In this document: positions 24,604 to 37,692 of the stretch, piece by piece | Layout of the letters: each line of letters begins with the position of its first letter | Position numbering within the stretch: the stretch's first letter is position 1 | Assembly (NCBI RefSeq): GCF_003254395.2 | Contig: NC_037645.1 | Span: 7,749,229-7,813,228, forward strand | Reading direction: 5' to 3' | Origin: Apis mellifera | Taxonomy: Eukaryota > Arthropoda > Insecta > Hymenoptera > Apidae | DNA length: 64,000 nt | Notes under the pieces: model-generated | Databases searched by the model: none | What the model saw: only the letters and a program-made list of their open reading frames with translations | Told to the model about the DNA's origin: nothing | Translations under genes and position numbers: made by a program

Positions 24604-27600
24604 TTATAATCCACCGCCTGATCTTTCTACACTAATCTGTTTTTTCAATATTTCTTTCTCGTGTTGTGCCTCTTCCATCTCTGCCATTCTTGCAAAACGT
24701 GAATATGCTACATGTCCAGATTTTATGGCCGACATCATCTATGTTAAATAAAAAAAAAATTAATTTTAATATTTAAAAAAACAAAAAAAATCATATTTTA
24801 CAAAATTTAAAAATAATTACGGTTTTACAATCTGGCACAAGAGCAGCATGATATTAAAATATTTTGCAAAAAAGAAAAAAGGGAAGCAGAAAGATATTGA
24901 AATATTCACAAAAATATTATAATCATAACATTAAATATTATAATCATACATTAAGACAAGACATTTTGATTAGACAAGTTATTATTAATATGTAATTATG
25001 GTATTCGTGCAACAAAAAAAAAAATTAAAATTTGTTATATAAAATATAAACATATAAAGTATTATAGATCATATTATTATATTATATCCAACAGGTCTCT
25101 TTTAATATTTTTCTATATATTATAATAGATATAACGAAATAAGTCTGAGTAATATTAAAAATAACAAAGCCCTAAATATTATATATAGTAGAACTACTAA
25201 AAAAATTTGAAAGCGACAGCAAAACTATACGTATGCACGAGCTTTCACAGACCTGAAGATATTCGTCCAATTCGACCTGACCATTCATATTAGTGTCGAT
25301 TTCGCGCAATATTTCATGAAGCTCTTCACCAGGTACTTCTTTGTCACCGAACAGCTGTGAATAGTAAAAGAAATTCTGATTAAGTATATATTTTACGATT
25401 TACCTGTAGATAGTCTTGTAACTCCATTTGCCCATTGTAATTGAGATCAATTTCATTGAGCAAAGTATGTATCTCATCTTCATTCAATTTTATGCCAAGT
25501 ACCTGTATATTGACAATGAAGTTTAATTATTTAATTTGAATTTAACAAAACAAACAGAAATAAAAAAAACAAATTTAAATAACGTAAAACTAATATATTT
25601 TATGCAAACCTTAAGTCCTCGTCTAATATCATTAATAGAAACGTAGCCTTTGTTGTCTTTATCGATGATTCCGAAACGCTTAATATATAACTGAATTTCT
25701 TCTTTTGTGAGATTAATAGGAATTTTATCACGAGATGCACGATTGACCATTTGTCCCATTTCATTAGCAAGGAATTCACTGGCTTCTTTTGTTTGCCTGT
25801 TTTTTTCTTCTGGCGACCAGTGTAATTCTTCTGCCATGATATCGATAATGCCTGGAAGAGCTTCTTGTGCTGCTTGAACATTCAAAAAGGCTAATCTCAA
25901 TCGTCTTGCGATCATATCGATTGCTGTTCTCGCATATTCACGAACTCCATATCGAATCTAAAATACATAATAATTATCTGTTTTCATAAATAAAAAAGTA
26001 ATAAAATTAATAAGAACAATAAAAGATTTACTTCTGCATCGATATATGGAAATTCAGGATGAAGTTTTTTGCCTATAATTGGCCATCTTTTACCAGTAAG
26101 AGAAGCCATTTTTGCTACAGCAAATGCACGATCTCCATAACTCTTAGCTAGATGTTGTGCAACTTCACACTCTAAACCAAAATCTTGAACTAGTCTAATA
26201 TACATTGTTGGACTCCAACCATGAGCTCCCTCAAGAAGTAAACCATTTGTTTGACAGGGTCTTTCAGGTTTTAAATCGCAAGCTTAAGAAATAATATAAA
26301 AATAATAATAAAATTTAATAAAACTTTCACATATATCATATTATACCTTTAATAGCTGCATCGATAGTTTCCTCTGCCATCGCTCTATATGTTGTCCATT
26401 TTCCTCCAGCTATTGTGATAAGTTTCGTAGGACTAACATGTACAATATGATTTCTGGCAAGAGATTGAGTATCCGGTTTGTTTGGATCAGAAACGAGAGG
26501 TCTAATTCCACTCCAAGCAGATAATACATCTCCCCGCCGAACTTCAACATCCGGATTGAGATAGTTTTTTACTTCACGTAAAATGAACATAATTTCATCT
26601 TCAGTTGGTCGAGGATTGTGTGTTATTTCGCAAGGTAAATCAGTTGTTCCTGCAATTGTTTGTTTTTGCCATGGTAAGAAAAAAATTACTCGACCATCGC
26701 TTGTTTCTGGATCCAATAAACCCATTTGATCAGGACTAAATGAAATTTATATAATTATAAATTTTTTAACATATTTTTATAAGTTTAAATTTTATAATTC
26801 ATTCAATTATTCACCTATAGTAACCTGGAAGAACAATGTGAGCACCAGAAGAAGGAGAACAAATTTCTTTAACATTTTGGTCATCCATTTTTCTAATATG
26901 ATCCGTGAATGGACCTGTTGCGTTTATTATTGCCTTTGCTTTCACATCCCATTGTTCACCCGTAAGTTCGTCTTTCACACGTGCACCAGTAAGGACTCGA
27001 TTACCATCCTTTATAAAATAAAAATATTATCTTGAAATATAATTTATTTTTATATATTTTTCATCACGATTTATAATCAATATTAATAAATATCAATACC
27101 TTATCAAGACCTTTTAAAAGATTAACAACTTTAACATGATTTACAACTGTGGCACCATGCCGCGAGGCTGTTAGCGCAATTGCTAAATTCATTCTGGCAT
27201 CATCTTGTTGACCTGTTATATAAAGACTATAAAATTATAATATTTAATATTTAAAACCAAAAGACATAATAAAAATGTACCATCATAATAAACAATAGCT
27301 CCTGTAAGTTTGTCTCCTTTCAACATGGGAAATAATTCTAATGCATTCCTTTTGCTGAGAAAATATGACGATTTTACTGTTTTTCTTCCAGCAACAAAAT
27401 CATACATTTTTATACCAACCCAGAAATAGGGAATTTGCCACCATCTTTTGATAATAAAATAATAAAATATATATTACATAATAATTATTTACTAAAAAAT
27501 TAAAAAAAATTAACATACGTATATACGGGCAACATAATAGGCAAAGGATGAGCTAAATGAGGCGCGCTATGTAACATAGACGCTCGTTCTTGTAATGCTT

Positions 27601-29126
27601 CTTTAACCATTTTATATTGTTCGACATCAACATGCATTATAGCTTTTTGTAAGTAACGGACGCCTCCATGAATAAGTTTTGTACTCCTAGAAGATGTGCC
27701 AGAAGAAAAATCATCTCCTTCAATTAAAGCTGTTTTCAAACCTAAAGATCAAAAACAATAAATAGTTAATAATAGTTTTCAATAGTTAATTAAGTTAATG
27801 TAATTGAGAATTTAATAAATAAATAAATTACCTCGTGTACAGGCATCTAATGCACATCCAGCTCCTGTTGCACCACCACCTATAATAAGAACATCATATT
27901 CGCTAGTATTCTTCAATGTTTTCACTTGTTCTTCTCTAGTTGGTAAAGGCCTCTTTAATGGCCGTGGATTGCATACATCCGCATGTACCTATCGATAAAT
28001 AGGCTAATATTATTTTTATTTTAATGATTATATTGTAAATTATCGCAATGAGTGATTCTTTGCGAGTTAATTTTGAATAATCATTAGTCAACAACAAAAT
28101 TAATTGTTAGTTCGATTATTATATATTTAATTTTTATATTTATATTATATTTAATTTCTCGAATAAAATTTGATCAATGTCATATTCATACTTTTATATA
28201 ATAAATTAAATTTTATATAGATCTATATATATTTATTATTTAATTTTTACGATATATCATTTATATCAAAATGAAATGTTTATATATTTAGATGATCTAT
28301 AACTCCGAAAAACAATCGTGTATCAAAATAGACGAGCATCTCTAATGGCTTATCCTAGCCTGGCACAGATCTTCTCAGTAATGAAATTTTGTTAACCACG
28401 TGACTATAAAATCTTGACTGCTGCATATAATATAATCAGTAAGATTTTCTTAATGTTATAAACTAAATTTAAGAATATGGTAATCTATAAAATTTTTATG
28501 ATGAAAATATATGACAATTTTATTAATAGCGATTTGCAATTCTTTTAAATTATATATATAAATAATATTATATATATTAAATTAAATTATATATATTATG
28601 TAATATAATAATATATATATATATATATAGATATAATATATATATAGATATAATATATATATATATTATATTATTTATAAAAAAAATCAGAAATAAATAA
28701 TAATTACAATAGTAAAAGAATTAACGTATTTCATTATGAAAATAAAAAAAGTTAAAAAATTTCATAAATCATACAGACATAAAAAAAATTCCAATAAATC
28801 TTCATTTTTAAATTATAGATATAATAAAATTAGATCATTCAAAAAATCTATAAATCTACTACATTATATTCATTCCGTTTTTTTAAATGTGATTTAACGA
28901 TTAACATTTAAGAAAAAAATTTTGTATCAATTGCATGACTTATTTTTATGAAAAAGATATCACAAAAAAAAAAATACAAGAAAAATACAAGAACAAGATA
29001 TAAATTTATTACAGCTAAATAGTGATTAACTATACTTACTGTATTATCGGACATTAATAGATAAGAAGTAAGAGCACTAGCACCGATGGCACTTGCACCA
29101 CCCACTAATAGTTTCAGCGATGCCAT
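24604..29126 (-). CDS. Gpo1: Mitochondrial FAD-dependent glycerol-3-phosphate dehydrogenase with alternative EF-hand exons
   Basis: Oxidises sn-glycerol 3-phosphate to dihydroxyacetone phosphate and passes electrons to ubiquinone at the outer face of the inner mitochondrial membrane (glycerophosphate shuttle). Exons: 29126-29040, 27988-27832, 27741-27519, 27444-27281, 27212-27100, 27008-26815, 26735-26347, 26282-26032, 25957-25610, then either 25502-25404 (A) or 25354-25253 (B), then 24738-24604. Length is 719 or 720 aa, close to the ~727 aa of animal GPD2. The N-terminus (MASLKLLVGGASAIG) is a hydrophobic mitochondrial presequence. The FAD motif is DVLIIGGGATGAG (residues ~60). Conserved blocks include STKLIHGGVRYLQ, GAIVYYDGQQDDARMN, INATGPFTD, LPWQKQTIAGTTD and WSGIRPLV. 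The C-terminus has EF-hand loop DKDNKGYVSIND, then the loop encoded by exon A or B, ending SVERSGGGL. Confidence 0.96.
25253..25502 (-). other. Pair of tandem, apparently mutually exclusive EF-hand exons of GPDH
   Basis: Exon A (25502-25404, 33 codons) and exon B (25354-25253, 34 codons) are both phase 0 on each side, have GT-AG borders and encode the same part of the protein. A ends with loop DLNYNGQMELQD plus YLQ, B with DTNMNGQVELDE plus YLQ. The spacer between them is only 49 bases, probably too short to splice out, which would force a choice of one exon. B has the canonical Glu at loop position 12, A has Asp. Confidence 0.85.
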
Positions 29127-32100
29127 TTTATATCACTTATAATGGAATAATTTTTCGGAAAAAATCTAAAAATCAACAAAAATATATCTATATTAATGTT
29201 AATTTTAATCTTGTTATTTAACAAAAATAAATAAAATATAGTATATATATGTACAAAAAAATACGTACAAAGACTTAATAATTAATGAAATATCTATTTA
29301 AATAATAAATAATTATTAAAAAAAATTTTAAAACAAGTAAAATAAATCAAATAGATTTATATATATAATAGATGGTTGCGAAATAATCTTTTGATAGGTT
29401 AATTGTTATTAATCGTTTAATTTAATGAATCATCATTCACGTTATTTGGCAATATATCAACAGGTGCACTATACACAATAACGATATGCAAAATATGCAA
29501 CTATTAAAAAGAAACGTAACAAAAATGTTATTAAATATTATAAATAAATTTAGAAATATTATAAAATGGAATTACAAATATATAAATGAAAATAATATAA
29601 CGTATACCCAACTTAAGAGTTTTAAATATGTAATCATAAAGACATATAAATGTTTTAAGTTTTTCGCAAATATTCATATTTTATCCTTTTGATTGCTATT
29701 GGTGCTTCATGATAATTCACAGTATATTGTAAATACTTTATTATGACCAAATCTTTCCTATTTTTTATTTCAAAAAATTAAATATTTATGTATTAAATAT
29801 TCTATATTTAACATTATTTGTTTTATGATTCATTGGCAAATATCCCAAAATACTTTTATCACGATCAAATGTGACATACCATTTCTATATCTTTTTTGTA
29901 TCGTGTCATGTGGCATACTGATGTGTCATACGAAACATATTGCTTACAATTTTTACGCATACAATGATGTAATACAGTATAATAGTATAATAATTAAAAG
30001 CTCTGTGAACTTAAAACTTATTATTCCATCAAGGTATAATTATTGAACTGGCTGAAAATTTCTTATGAATAAAGAAATCCATATTGATAAATTACTGCAT
30101 ATATCTTTATTAACTTATCAATTGTAAAATGTATGTGATAAATAAATGATAAACGATTTATATAATATTATATTTACATAATTACATAATAACAATTTAA
30201 GCGTAGTATATGTAAAACTAATAAAAGTTTATTTATAAATAATTTTGTTAAAATATTAAATCAAGTCAAGATTTTTTTCGTATTTTCGTTTTTTATAATA
30301 TTATAATATATATTATTTATAAAATAGATTATTTATATTAGATTAATTGGTTTAACAATAAATAATAATTTTGCCATAAATTCTATATGTTAAATAAAAA
30401 ATATTAAATAAAATGCGTTTCTAATTTCAAATAATAAATAATAATTGATTTTAATAAAAATAAAAAACATGAATGGAAAATTGAAAACAAAAGTATTTAA
30501 TATAGTCACTTTCTATTTTATCGACAACCATTTTGTTACAAATATCAAATCAAACATGCTTACTCAGATTTGTTTTTCATTTTTATTAAAATTTTTGTAT
30601 TTGTAAAAATTTACAAATCTTATATTATATCTTATTATATTAAGCAATAATATTGATATTGTGACATTTTTTTTGTTAAAATATTTTGTTAAAATATTAA
30701 TAATAAATTTGAATTGAAAATGATATAGGAAAATGCACGTGACATACAAGATATTATTTTTTATCAGGTGACGTGTTCGTTTTCTCCTCTCTTTCAATCA
30801 AGAATTAAATAATTAGAATAAAATAATTAAAATAAATAAAAACGATCATAAAAAAATTATGATAATAAATAAAGTCATATAATTTACTACTATAATTATA
30901 TACTATATATCTAATCATAATGATCTTGATTTTCAAAAGATGAAGAAATAATTTATATTTCACAATAAGACCTTGATAGTTTCCTAAACACGTGGAGTTA
31001 TATAAACTATGTAAATATTTTGTATTAATTTCATTTTCATTTTTATTTTATTTTACACAAGTATTGATAATATATTGATAAAAATATTGTAAAAGAGCAA
31101 AAATTACATTTTATGAAAATATAAAAAAATTTAATTTGAACAGAAAAGAGATTTAACTTGATTTTCGACAATTCTTTCTAAAGCGAATAAATCCTTCCGT
31201 AATTCTTTTTTATGTGATATGTTTATATTAAAATATATATATTACAATAATGCGAAAGAATAGAATGATGTCGAAAAGCTGCAACTTAAAAATAGCACCT
31301 GAATCTCTTGCCAAATACCTTCGAATGTGACTTATATTGTAAGTGTATTATACAATACATATATATGTTTCAACATTAAGAATAAAAAAAATTAAAAATA
31401 TTCATCAATTTATTATTTCAATATTAATGAATGAAATTTCGTAAACAATCACTTTATAATAGATTAATCATTTACAACATATTATTTTAAAAACGAATTT
31501 TGAAAAGATAATTCTTGTAAAAATTAGGTTATATGAACTTTTCTATAAAAATTCAAAAATTAACATCATTAATTCTTTTTTCATTAAAAAATGATAAAAA
31601 TATTTTATCATACATTATGAAATATATGATAAAATTATGATAAAAATAAAAAATTATATATAAATAAATAATTTATAAAATTCATACTTCATAAAATGCC
31701 ACAATAACAAATATTTGTAATTTTGATCATACTTACAGTGAAACAAATTGACAGTTATAAAGAACGCTGAAAACACTCGCGCACAATAGTGGTGAGTGCG
31801 ATATGTGAACTAGAAATTAACGATACACATATTCGACAAAGATACAGACATACATTTCACTAATTCGCACAAGCGAATGAACCATAATGAACGATCAAGC
31901 GATTTAATACAGATGTAAACTCAAAACCTCAGCGACATCTTTCGAAGATTTTATTATTTATTAAATGGCGCGTTTAACAAACAAACAAATTATACTCATT
32001 TTTCTTCATAGGCATAAAAATATTAATTCTAATAAAATTAATATATTTTTAATAATTTTATATTAAAACAATGATTTTTTTATATTTCTATTTAAAAATA

Positions 32101-32705
32101 TACACAATTTTCTTCAATCAATCATGTTACTTTATATTCACATTTTTTGTACAAAACAAATAATTTTTTTTCACAATGTCAAAAAACAGATTAGTCAAAA
32201 ATACTTTATATATTTTATTATTTGCAAATTGTTCGTAAAATAGTGACTCTTCTTTTTTATTATCTTATGCAATATGATGACTAACATGCGAATTATGTAT
32301 TCATATTAGAAATAAAATAATTTTTTGTTATTTTACAGCAAAATATTTTTATAAATTAGACATTAATTTTATCCTGAATAATTATAAGCTTGAATATACA
32401 TAAAAATCTTGTATACTTGACATAAAATAAAATTCAAAATCTTAATACTAGTAACGTGTAATGTTACATTTCAGTTATGATCTAATAAAATAAAAGATGT
32501 AAACATAGTACAAATGATCAGGATGTATGATGAATGAATGTAGAATAAATAGCAAAAGTCATTGCAAAAAAAAAAAAAAAAGATCAGAACACACAATAGC
32601 TAAAACCTACTATTTACACAAATTGTTATATCAAAATATATGACCATTTTTATTACACAATTATATTTTTTTTTTGTATCGTGATCTTAAAACGCAAGTT
32701 AAGAA
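29127..32705. other. Long spacer: GPDH 5' UTR intron and coronin 3' flank
   Basis: No coding exon seen. An acceptor-like TTTTAG on the minus strand near 29166, just upstream of the GPDH start codon, and a donor at 31737 suggest that a 5' UTR intron spans most of this. The right part (about 32200-32705) should be the coronin 3' UTR. The rest is AT-rich with short TA runs. Confidence 0.5.
31738..31910 (-). promoter_or_regulatory. Putative non-coding first exon and promoter of GPDH
   Basis: On the minus strand a strong donor (CACT|GTAAGTATG) lies at 31737/31736, preceded by a somewhat GC-richer stretch with CpG sites (31765-31900). It would splice to the acceptor at about 29166 and give an untranslated first exon for GPDH. 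This is inferred from splice-site quality and position only. Confidence 0.45.
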
Positions 32706-35505
32706 TTACACCTCGTCCGATGCAAGCACCTCTCTATCAGTAGGCGAAGATGACTTTTCTTTTTTTTCATCTTCTTTCATATGAAGAGCAACTGCAGATT
32801 CAAGCACCCGTATTCTACCTTCATGTTTTACTATTACCGCTTTAAGTTTTCTTATTTCTTCCGTAAATTCTTTTAAAAGCTCCTCCTATAAAATAAATAA
32901 TGATTTGAAAAATTTTCATCAAATTATATTATATTTATAAATAACATACAGTGATGCCTGCTGAAGATTGTATAGCATTTTGTGCAGAATTCGAAGAAGC
33001 AACTTTTGCTCCTTTACTTAATATATTTGATTTCTTATGTATTTTTAACTCATTCTTAGCAACTGAGGGTTGATAGCCATCTCTTAAAGAAATTAAAATA
33101 GGATCTGCATCCATTCCATTTTCCCATTCTTCAGCAGAAATTGCAGCAGTATCACCAGGAGTATCAGGATATAAATCTTCTTGAAATAATTCAGACTGAA
33201 AACGAATTAATAATATTAAAATTATTAAAATCCAATTATTTATTATATATTAAAAATTTATATATTGAAAATTGTACCTTTCTTGGTACAGTCATAGATA
33301 TAACCTGGCAAAAACCTGAATTGTTGAGCCGGTAAAATCTAGTTATTTCACAGCTATTAACATCACAGCCTCGTTTTGGCATCATTCCTATACCTCGTTG
33401 AGGATCAGGAGTTTGAAATGTATTGATATAATGAACAAAAGGAGGTTCAGGGGTAATTTCAAAATATCGAATTACAGAATCACCCTTTCCACATAAATAC
33501 ACTAAATTTGTGTCGGGATCATATAAAGGAAACATAACTCCATTACTTGTATCCAATTCTACCATTACTATAGGTTCACCTAACATATCTGGAGCACGCA
33601 GAGAATATTGCCTTTCAGACATTTTACTGAAACCTGTGGTAAAGATCAAGCCTCCCCTGAAAACACATTAAACACACATCTTTGTGGATACAGAGTTTTA
33701 CAAATATTCATGTACAAATATAAGATCCTATAAAAATATATTATTCATATTTAGATATTACATCCTTAAAGGATATAATCATTTACTTTTATTGCTTTCT
33801 GAATTTTTTTATTTAAGTTAATCATCAAAACTGAATAACATCCACCTTGTTACAACATTTGAAAACTGTGTTTCTTGTATTAGATACACACGTATGAAAT
33901 AACATAAAACAAATAAAATGATCATTAAAAAACTTTGTTGTTTGCACAACAAATTATTATAGTTTAGTTTTTAAATAAATATCAATGCATCAACTGGTTA
34001 CTAAATTTTTAAATAGATATATATATATATACCTGAATCGATTTGTCTGTTTTTCGAAACAGATATCATTAATACTTAAAACTGCATTAATGATCTTTTA
34101 AATATTAGTGTAGTTATTTTTTACTATATTCTGAATTTATCAACATATATAGAATGTTATATTTTAAAATAATAACTTGATATACGATACTTACTGAAAC
34201 TTTATGTGGATATTACACAGTGGACACCTTGATATTTGCATTTATTAAGTTGACATCCTCCTGCCGAGTTGAATTTCAATCTTCAAGTTTTCCATTAAAA
34301 AATACCAAATCTCGCACTACACAAATTGGAAAGACCATGTGATAATAAAAAGTAAAGATATTTTTAATGTGCAAATAGATCAATCACATGTCATTAAAAG
34401 ATATTATAATCTGCTATGAATATAATCTGTTTTAAGATAAATATTTTATTTATCTTAAGTAAATTTATTGTGTAAGAAGGCGGATGTATATTGTTTGATG
34501 ATTATTTAATGTGAAAGATATGTTGATAGTGTTTTGCATAATAAAAATATTTATTATTCTCAAATACATATTTCAATAACATTTATTTAAAATTTATCAG
34601 CATTTATGTGCATAATAATAAATTTGTGATTAAATATAATTAAAAAAACTGAAAAAAAGCTTATTTATTTATGAATTTTAAATAAATGAAAATTTACATA
34701 CCTTAGAAAGATTGCACGTGTAGCTTTACTACCTTCATGTGCAATAGCTTCCTCTAATATTTCTCCATTTCTTGGATCTAAGATTCTAATTTTTTTATCT
34801 TTACAAGTAGTAACTACTTTGGATCCATCCCAATTCCAACATGCAGAGTAAATCATATCTGGATGACAATCTATTCGTACTATAGCTTCTCCTGTGCCTA
34901 CATTCCAAATCAATACAAGATTGTCTGATCCAGCTGTGAGCAATATATTCAATGCTGATGGATGCCATAATACAAGACCAACTCTACGTTGATGTAACTG
35001 AAGATCTACCACAGATTCAGTTAATGTCCTAGAAATACCTCCATCAGGTATTTGCCATACTTTAACTACACAATCTTCTGAACCAGATGCTATGACATTA
35101 TCATTGTGAGGACACCATGCAATGTCTAAGACAGGACCTTTATGTCCACCAACTAAAGGATAATCAGCTGGTATTCGGCCTACCTATAATAATACAAATA
35201 ATTAAAACATTATTTCTTAAATATTATAATATTTAATTTGGAAAAAATAAATTTTAAATAATTCTAGATAAACTAGATATTATAGAATAATCAAGGGTGA
35301 AACTTACTTTGTTATGCGGCAAGACTATAAAAGCACCACCGCCTGCAGATTCTACGATGATAGCGAGGAATTTGGGATTTACAGCACAGAAAGTTGAATC
35401 CCATGAAGATTTAGACACTCTTATATTATCGTAACATTGTTCACGTTTTAAAGCCGTTCCGTACACGTGGCGGAACTTGCTGCTGCGCACCACACGAAAA
35501 GACAT
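32706..35505 (-). CDS. coro: Coronin (actin-binding WD-repeat protein)
   Basis: Binds F-actin and Arp2/3 and regulates actin turnover at the cell cortex and on endosomes. Exons: 35505-35308, 35183-34702, 33656-33278, 33195-32950, 32885-32706, giving 494 aa, the usual length of type I coronins. The N-terminal signature MSFRVVRSSKFRHVYG carries the basic actin-binding patch. WD40 repeats follow (GPVLDIAWCPHNDNVIASGS, VGLVLWHPSALNILLTAGSD, IYSACWNWDGSKVVTTCKD), then the coronin-specific extension (GGLIFTTGFSKMSERQY; PKRGCDVNSCEITRFYRL). The C-terminus is a variable linker and a coiled coil (EELLKEFTEEIRKLKAVIVK) expected to trimerise. Start chosen at the family N-terminus; the frame is also open for eight codons upstream, and an AG just before it suggests a 5' UTR intron. 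Most like coronin-1/2. Confidence 0.96.
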
Positions 35506-35589
35506 ATCTGCACCTACTTTTAGTAACAAACAAAAAATGAAGAAAATGATGATTAACCTAAAGGATAAAAATGGTATCTTGTCGTGCTG

Positions 35590-35690
35590 CTTATTATGAT
35601 TATTTTAATAAATTATTGTTACGTGTCCACAGTCAACGTGGGCGTCGCGTGGACCATCCCCGTTTTATAAATAGATTCCCCACCCTTGAC
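35590..35690 (-). promoter_or_regulatory. Candidate TATA-containing core promoter of coronin
   Basis: On the minus strand a TATTTATAAAAC element (about 35677-35664) precedes a GC-rich stretch with CpG (35630-35660). Standard spacing would put the transcription start near 35635-35645, about 130 bases upstream of the coronin start codon. Prediction from motif and spacing only. Confidence 0.4.
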
Positions 35691-36565
35691 GTGTTGAAAT
35701 GAGCGCGACTGAAATAAGAATATTTTTGAATCTTGACTTTTACTGTTTATAAGTTTAATACTCATCCTGTAGTCTAGATTATATTTAATCTCAGGGTTGC
35801 TAATTATTATGAATACTTTTAAAATATTTGATAAACCATAATTTATCAAATGAAAAATAAATCTGATCCACCCAAAATAAACCGGTCGCCGCTTTTATAC
35901 GACAATGATTCACACCAATCGTCATAGCGTTCCTGAATTTATATTACTATACTTCAACCAGTGCCGTCTAAGGTATGGATTGTAGTCAAAATAACGTTAT
36001 TATGATATTTTCAGATTTGTTTTCCACATTTAAATTCGTGATGTCATGATTTTTGATATTATGCCAAATGAAAAATAATTGAAGAAATACCAAAATTTTC
36101 ATATTTAGGTCAATTATATTCTTGTTCATGCTTCGATTCTTTTATATATAAAATTAACATATTAGAAATTGGATTTCTGTTGAACTTCTTTCAGTTAAGT
36201 AGAGCAGAATTTTTTAAATAGAACAGAAACGAAAAGAAGATTCACTTTTGATTATTGAAAAGATACATTTATTATTTTTTTTAAATATCGTTTCTTTATT
36301 TCATTCTAAGAAACAAATATATTATATCAATTAAAAAGTTGCGAAAATGATTGTATTAAATTGCACTGCTAAAAAATTAAATAACAGAATAACTTCAACA
36401 TCTTAATTATTTGTTCTGCTATCGTCAATGAATTGACGCTGACTGCTATCTTCTCGCACTAACTGTATCTAATCTATCACGTGTTTGTATACAACATATA
36501 CATATAAAGATTCATATGAGTCTACAGTTCATGATCAAACATTATTTTACTTTATTTTATTGATT

Positions 36566-36603
<38 letters not shown>

Positions 36604-37692
36604 GAATGAATGAATTTTTTTTTAAATACAATACTAAATTTTAACATTCCCGCTACTAATAATGTTGAATCGTAATTCAGTAAATGACCACATAGTAGCG
36701 CTATTGATACGAACGATTGGATCATTTGAGAGCACCTTATTTGGAAATGCGCACCCTGCTTCTGTAAATACATACCCCCGAAACTATTTCTTCTGTCACA
36801 TTATGAGTTACATATATGCGCATACCCATAAAATTTTTTATGATTAGTTTCTTGTCTCACCTTCTTTTTTTTGTTTAAGCACTTTTATTACTATATAAAT
36901 TAAATGAATTGCAATGCACAAAAATAAAAAAAATCTGCAAATAGTTCTTTGAAAGCGATAAACTTATTGCTTGAATGTTTTTTCTAGAACATTATACAAA
37001 AAGAATTCTCACCGACAAATTTTTTTCCGATGACAGACGATGCACGCTTTTGGAAAAGAACTCGCCCCACCCCCCAAATCTCACGCGCTAATGAAGATGA
37101 TAGATGCGCGCGCTTCTAAATGCAATATGGCGTTTCTAAGCGCGTAATATTTAAAATTATAAGTTTTGTACATATCGATTATTGCAGGTTAATATAAACT
37201 AAATAAAATTTTATAAATAATTTAAAATCTATCTTATACTTTAAATTGATAAAAATAAAAATATTTTATATACTATATTGATAATTTCTTTTTTTAGGGT
37301 AATTTTTTGTTTAATCATTATAAAATAGATCTTAAAAACTATTAAGATATAAATTCTATTAATTTTATTTTAATCAAAAACAAAACATAAAAAAAATCTT
37401 GATACATTATATATTTATATTCTTGCTCTTTAATTAATTTGATTTTTGAACATAATCTAGTGAATTACACTTCATAAAACTTCACAGAACTATATTTTAA
37501 TATAAAAGCATTCAATATAAAAGAGGGGGATATGCATTCGATTTGTAGTGAGTGCACCACTTGCCTTTATATCATTCATGACAATCTTCTAAAAAGTTGC
37601 ATATGGTTGCATGCATGTTTTGTTGTTATGAACGATGATATGGACACATAAGAAAATAAATTTATTGGTATTTTAATATTTGATTAATAGAA
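35691..37692. other. Divergent spacer between coronin and the MEAK7-like gene
   Basis: No exon seen. It contains a (TA)n run at about 36570-36598 and a small GC/CpG-rich patch at about 37025-37145 that could belong to the promoter of the downstream plus-strand gene. The two genes are transcribed away from this stretch. Confidence 0.5.
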
